From Nissolia schottii (Eukaryota; Streptophyta; Magnoliopsida; Fabales; Fabaceae), in contig QANU01033406.1 in assembly GCA_003254905.1 (NCBI GenBank), forward strand, positions 124,001-188,000: 64,000 nucleotides of DNA, in the 5' to 3' direction. A program made the translations under genes and the position numbers. This document shows, in pieces, positions 57,850-64,000 of the stretch. How positions within the stretch are numbered: the stretch's first letter is position 1; every line of letters starts with the position of its first letter. The notes beneath the pieces were generated by a model, which saw only the letters and a program-made list of their open reading frames with translations, did no database searches and was not told where the DNA came from.

Positions 57850-60800
57850 AGAGTCAATTATTTTTATTTATATGACAAAATTTGATTGGGTTACATGGTA
57901 AATAAATTTAACACTCTTAGTAAATTATAATTAAGCTCATAAATATTATGCGATGAGAATTTGACAGATTGATTAAGTTGTCAAGATATATACATGTACA
58001 AATATCAATTAATTAATATAATGAATTAAAAACAAATTGTTGCTCCCTGGAACAAATTGATTAAGTTGTCAAGATATATACATGTACTGATGTACAAATA
58101 TCAATTAATTAGTATAATGATTTTTTCTCATTTAGGGTGTAATAATGACTAGTCCTTTCGCAGTAATTGAATTCACACGAAATGGTAGCGACTATTGGCC
58201 ATATAATATTTTTTCATTCTCATAGGTGGGGATTGAACCCAAACCTCATAGTTAAGTAGGGATAGCAAAATGGGTCTGGCCCGTTGGGGCAGTGTGGGCC
58301 ACCCACATTTTTTTGTGAGGTGAATACAAATTTTGAGCTTGTTTAACTTGTGGGCTAACATAAGTTGAAGCAAGGCAGCGCAGCCTAGCTTGCGGGATGA
58401 GCTTAAATTAAAAAAAAAACATTAAATGGGAAAAAAAATCAATTTGTGAACATTGGAATGAGACTTTATTTTAGCTTGTGGAAGTAGTTTATTTTGTTTT
58501 GAATTATTTATTTTGTGTTGATTTATATTTTGTGTTGTGTTGTTGGTGGGAACAATACTCCAACTTATTTTATTTGTTTATATTATGAAAATATGAATAT
58601 AGAGTTCTTTTATATTATTATATGTGATTTTTTTATTTACATCGTTAAATTTTATTTTTGTGTTATTTTTTTGTTCTGCTCACAGTCAAGCCTGCAATTG
58701 TCGAACTTAATAAATTGTGAGACGGACATGAATTTTGGACTTACATAAAAAAATTGATCCGCTTCGTTCCATTTATGTAGAAGCTAGACGCAGGCTAGCC
58801 CATCCCACCCCTTTCGCCATTCTTATAGTTAAAGGATAAAGTAAATATTTACACTACGTCACACTTCGTGATTGTATAATGAATTAATTTAAGTAGTTAA
58901 TACATATGTGTATATATATATATATATATATATNATATCCTATTTCAAATTCTGACCAAATATAATATCTTGGGTCAAGGAAAGGAAATATATCTTTCAA
59001 CCTGTTTTTTGTTTCTTTCACTTCTTTCAATGTATGCACTGCCAAATGCCAACGTCTCTCTTTTATCGTTCGTTAGCCAAAAAGGTTACTCCTTATTCAG
59101 CATGACTGAAAAAAGAGAGGGAAGGTGACCTCTTTCTTGTTGTTATGAGGTTCTTTGGTTGTCAGTGAATTTTTCATGGAATTTATCTGAAATATACTAG
59201 TTTGATGATTTTGTTTTTCCTGATATTTTTTTTTTCTTTATGAAACAACTTACTTTATTCATGCATGCTTGACTCATTTTTCCATCCATATATATGAGAT
59301 CTAACAATAAATTCACGGGAGAATCAGAGAAAAGTAATGTTTGACTATTAAATTATATATACATGGTAAAAATTATATAAAAATTTTAAAATCACATAAA
59401 TATCTATAAAATTACATAATTTTAATTAAAATTTAATCCTCACTCACGCCTTCACAAATATTAACCGATTCTCTTTCTTTGTCAATATTAACCTCCCGAG
59501 TGCTTTTCACTCCTTTTTAATTCTACACCTCTCTTGGCCCCAGGACATGTCACTATTACCACTTCCTTTCTCTCTTATAGTCAATTATTTTCGCATTCTG
59601 GATTATTTGTCATCAAGATAAAAGAAATTCCTGTACAATGATAGAGTATTTTGGCAAATTTATTCCATCAAATAATAGAGTGATATTTTATTATTAGTTA
59701 CAAGATATATATTTAATTTGGTTTTAAAACATTATGTTTACTTCTTCCGATAAAAAAAAATTGTTGTTAATAAAATTAGTGCGTTCTTAAATTAATATAT
59801 CCTATCAATTAATTTACATAAAAATTTCACGAGCATGTAAGTAATAATCTCTCAGTACAATCTACCTTGAGCGCGTGTGTATATAGAGAGGGACAAAGAT
59901 GGTGTTAGAACAGAAAGGTTTGAATTTTCTCATTTTCTAATAACTCAAGTGCCCCTATTGACAATGATTTGCAACGACCTCAAAACCTGGGCCTTTTAAT
60001 CTCTCCTTTTGCAACATGTCCTTGGAACACACTTCTCTCTTATTACTACCCTAACAACAACAACCACCACTCTTCATTCATGCTAACTTCTTTAATTGGC
60101 AATAAGGTCACACTCTTATGAGAGGCGTTGACAGGGGACCATGTACCATGTTGGGGTTTCATTGCAATTGCACCACTTTATTTGCCCTAATAAAGTAGAA
60201 AATTATGTGAACATAAGGACTTGCCCGTTTGCTTTGCCAGATGATTTGGCAACATCTTGAGCGACATGTCATGGATCTCATAAATGGCTATGACATTTAA
60301 TTACGTCATATTAATAACAATAATAATAATTATTATTATTATTATCATTATTATTATTAACTAATTTGAGCAATCACCCAATACATTGAAAATTATATAT
60401 AATCTCAACTCACCTTTTTTAAAAATTAAATTTTATTGATTGACTTATAAAATACGAGATAAACTTTGAGGTCTTGTTAGTAGAAATTATTTGTACAGAG
60501 CCATCAGGTCATATTTTGTTATAGAAGAGACTTTTGAAATAATTGATTTGAGGGTAAAAACATACTATTGAAGGATTGCGCTAAAGTAATTTACACCATC
60601 AATATATTAAAATTAAATTTATAATAAATTCATAAAAGTGACAAATCATTGCAAATATGTAATTATTAGGTAGAAAATTATTTTACACAATTTGGCATTT
60701 TTCTATATTTCTATTGGCTTATAGTGCATAGAATTTATTTTTCATTCATACCACTTGAATTATTAGTATAGTTGATTTAATTTTGTAAAGAAAATAAATA

Positions 60801-61249
60801 AAACTCAAAGTATGATTTTACATTAAAAATAACTCAAAGTAAGATTTGAGTAAAAAAATTTATTATATAACTTTTGTTCCAAACGTGCTACATGTCTAGT
60901 TCAAAATGCGTTCCTTATTTGGTACAACTTGAATACGTCGCGGTTAAATAAGGCCTTCTTAAGCTTTCAATTCAATCATTTTCAAAGGGAGAAATCAACA
61001 TATTAAGTACTCATAATATTAACGATGACCCCGGTCGTGATTGGATGCGCATTTGTAGGATTAATTGATTGGGCCTTAATTAGTCATAGCAAGCATAACA
61101 TAATACATATATCTACATCTAGTATATGCAACACGATGACACACTTATTATTCTAGTAATAATTCTTAGAATATTGATTGATGCGATAACTTTTAAGTAG
61201 ATTGATAATGAAAATCTTCTTGAATTTGCACGTTAAGAAATGCTCGAGA
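57850..61249. other. AT-rich intergenic DNA
   Basis: No gene is supported. 'gtacaaatatcaattaatta' with its neighbours ('ttgattaagttgtcaagata') is duplicated near 57970-58020 and 58055-58110. One unresolved base is at 58934 in a (TA)n run (58913-58940). An (AAT)n/(ATT)n inverted pair lies at 60311-60358. Confidence 0.4.
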
Positions 61250-61692
61250 ATTATTGTACCGAGAAGGGTGATCCTCAAAATGGTTTGGACTCCAAAAACT
61301 CTTTAGCATATCTCCAAGGTGAGGCGGGTGTACCTGCGAAGATTTCGATGCCCAAGTAAGTTGAGATAGGATAAGGGTGTAAAATCAATGATGGGTTCTA
61401 GGGAATACCTAGTGAGCTCGGTCTCATTTTATACTTGGGGTCAAGCTTCTGGAAATGGCAAGATGGTTGCAGGTGATATGGTTTGTGATTCTAAATTTTC
61501 CTCTGAGTTCCGAGAAATGTTCTATGTGTTGGATTTTCCTCTCAGACCGGGGATTTATCCGTGTGATTAAAATGTGCATTCTTAATCTGGGAGTGATTCC
61601 GTGCATGTGTCATGAACTTGAGATCCATGACCCGTGGACTAGGATGAGGTCCTAGGTCAGGTCCTTAATTAGGCTTAATCTATAACAATTAT
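61250..61692 (-). mobile_element. 433 bp solo LTR with ATTAT target duplication
   Basis: ATTAT at 61250-61254 and 61688-61692 flanks TGTACCGAG...ATCTATAACA (61255-61687). On the minus strand it starts TGTTATAGATTAAGCC, has a TATA-like 'aagtataaaatgag' (about 61423-61436) and ends CTTCTCGGTACA. The block 'cttacttgggcatcg' followed by 'cgcaggtacacccgcc' (minus strand, about 61324-61356) parallels 'cttacttgagcgttgg' and 'gcaggtacccaccg' in the solo LTR at 8260-8798, so the two probably belong to related families. Frames of 60-66 codons here are incidental. Confidence 0.8.
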
Positions 61693-64000
61693 ACTTTTTA
61701 ATGTAACTTATTTTTTTTATCAGTTTTACATGTACATTTATTAAAATTTGAATTCATTTCATTAATTTTAGTTTTAAATTTTTACAAGTAAATGTATAGA
61801 ATGACTTAGAGTATAAGTTAGGCTAAACCGATCACTTTTCTTTGCATATATATTAATCCCACTTATCCCACATTTTTTTTAACTTTCAGTTCAGGTTGAC
61901 TGACCCTTTCAACCCTAGCTATATATCATGAAGCAATTCATGGTGTAAACCTCTAAAATATTGGGCATTCAAAAAAGTGTGATTGTTTCAAAAATGTTAT
62001 TTTGACCACTTAAAAGGTATAAATACTTTGTCATTCCTCTTATAATACATCATGAGATTCATTAAGGATATAAATAGGCCTATATATTATAAAAATGGTG
62101 ACAAAGTGTCTATATCTTTTTAGTGGTCATAACACTACTTGTGTTTAGTTTGGGGTAAAAGTTATACACGAATTTAATTCATTCAATTACCCATGAAACA
62201 AATTTGTACAAGAAAAATGATACTTGTACACACCAAAGTTAATGTAATTACTTTAACCTCTCAATCAAACACACCACAATGAAATAAATTCTAAAATAGA
62301 TCAATACCCATCCTATCCTATTTTTAAGCTAACCCGTGATGGGGCTAAAACTGAGGGAGAAAGTGTGCACCCTAGCTATAGTACCCTTTCAGGTAGTAAA
62401 CAAACCCCTGCCATATGGGTATGTTGGTCTGGCTTGGCTCAGAATTTTGGTGTCTTCTTTGTGGTTAGCTAGATCTATATATTCCCCTAGCTTGAAGCTA
62501 GCTAACCTCTTGTGTTCATTGCGTCTTCTTAATTTGGCGCACCTTAAGGGAAGGGAACAAGATGGGTCACTGTCCATTTGTTCCTCCTTATCTCTCTGTT
62601 TCCATTAGGTGTCATGACTGTGACATTGCCTCCGAGAACTAGATCTTTCGACCTCCCAATTTGCATGATCTATTGCTTTCATTCTTATTAGGTATCCATA
62701 TGTATGTGTGCATTCAGACGCATACACACACTTTTTGCTTGTCACTATTTGGATAATGTTTCCAACACTTCTATCCAATGTGCATCATGTCTTAGCAATT
62801 TATGTTCGGAATGCTTGTTTTTTGTTTCAAAATTTAACTCCTTATCTTTAATTTATGGAAATAAGGGTCGAGAATAAACAAATTTTACCTGCCTCTTAAT
62901 CATAGTAATTTTAATATAATATCAAAAATAATTTCTCCTAACAATTTAAACTGATGAATCAAAACAATTAAATGATTTTATGTCTCTTAACTATATTTAA
63001 ATATAAAGTCAAAGGCAAATTACACTCATAGTAATTCCCTAAGGTTCATCAATCTATATTTTTCCTCTTCAACTTTTTCGCATGACACCTAATTACTCCC
63101 ATCCCTTTAACACATGACACATTTTAAAAATATTTCATTTTGCTGGTTCGTAAGTTCGTATCGAAACATTACACTTGCCCTTTTGTGACTTGAGCTGATT
63201 TAGGGTTTATCGTTTTAATAGTTGAATTACAACTTCTCATCATATAGATCATTCAACATAACTATTATTTAATAGCACAAATGAAAGTTCATCATACTTT
63301 TTTTGACTAATAAAGTTAAAGATATAAAATTGTGATAATTTTAAATATGTCAATAAAGAATGGGAAATGCTTGTCTCGACAAGAAGTCTTGCAAGACTGT
63401 CTCGGCAACACAACACCGTTGATTTCATTTTTCCCTTTAATATTTTATTTTTTAATTTGTTTAAACATAAGTAAGCAACCATTTGATCCATTGCCATGCA
63501 TAGTTGAGCAAAATTTTGTCCTGCTGTGTATCATTACTCATAAAGAATATACTTAGTTTTATAATGGTTCTAAATCTGTTAATAAAAGATATACCTATAG
63601 TACCAACAAAATAGATATATCTACTGTTTGTGATGATTTTAAATGTAGTAAATGATATATCTATGATTTTGTCATAATTTTAACATTCTCACTAAAACTT
63701 ATAGTGACACACTAAGTATCATGGGTAAATGTCTACGACTTTTTTTGATTCCATGTGCATTGTCACTGATAGTGACTACACAAAGATAGAGGCATGTCAA
63801 ATGTTACAAACTAAATATTCATTGGTATATTTTTTTTTTTTTAGAATTTCATAAATACCTGGATCTATGGCGGTTGATTCTAAACTGATATGAAACCTTG
63901 CAGCAATTAAGCACGGGGTGGTTTTGTGGTATTCCTCAACCAAATTTCTTTAGCTCCTCAATGGGACCTTTGTTTATCATTAAATATGAGCCCACATAAA
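61693..64000. other. Intergenic DNA, no gene seen
   Basis: About 62336-62640 is GC-richer than its surroundings and has 'cccctagcttgaagctagct' with local self-complementarity. Its open frames on the two strands (90 and 62 codons) are not recognisable proteins. The rest is AT-rich. The window ends without a gene boundary. Confidence 0.4.

Overview
This is nuclear DNA from a flowering plant, most likely a legume and probably phaseoloid. The genus is not certain. The evidence is low GC, many AT microsatellites, plant Ty1/copia and Ty3/gypsy elements, a tRNA-derived SINE, and Mutator-like elements whose terminal repeats carry the 'gggactaaaa...ttttacaggga' signature that I recall as common in legume genomes. 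Only two intact protein-coding genes are convincing in 64 kb. One is a dirigent-family gene (9620-10207, +). The other is a single-finger C2H2 QALGGH zinc-finger repressor gene (29899-30759, -). The rest is intergenic DNA built largely from nested transposable elements.

Layout. 1-2.7 kb: AT-rich sequence with a SINE copy. 2.7-6.3 kb: leader and 5' LTR of a decayed minus-strand copia element, itself invaded by a DNA transposon. 6.45-9.07 kb: a Mutator-like element whose left terminal repeat is split by a 1.27 kb foldback element and whose interior holds a solo LTR. The dirigent gene follows about 560 bp further on. 10.2-20.9 kb: AT-rich DNA with small terminal-inverted-repeat elements and an unassigned GC-richer island. 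20.9-21.5 kb: a minisatellite. 21.7-22.7 kb: a Mutator-like element with a 395-base assembly gap. 23.8-28.1 kb: small elements, a LINE RNase H remnant, a second SINE, and a copia LTR, primer site and gag fragment. 29.9-31 kb: the zinc-finger gene and its upstream region.

32.9-43.8 kb is a retrotransposon nest. Two minus-strand LTR segments precede a plus-strand Ty3/gypsy element (gag and protease). That element is split by a Sirevirus-like LTR and by a 1.58 kb solo LTR with a clean CTAAT duplication. A second Sirevirus-like LTR fused to a reverse transcriptase/RNase H fragment follows. 47.0-51.6 kb: a decayed minus-strand copia element whose LTR carries a 331 bp near-perfect palindrome flanked by a TTATT duplication. 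52.6-57.8 kb: a CACTA-like element containing a 3.4 kb solo LTR flanked by GGAGC. 57.9-64 kb: AT-rich sequence with one more solo LTR (61255-61687, ATTAT).

I found no new gene system. The most informative signals are structural: target-site duplications that fix a nesting order, palindromes inside palindromes, and short palindrome arrays just upstream of the TATA box in four LTRs. All identifications rest on reading the sequence and remembered family motifs; no search was run.
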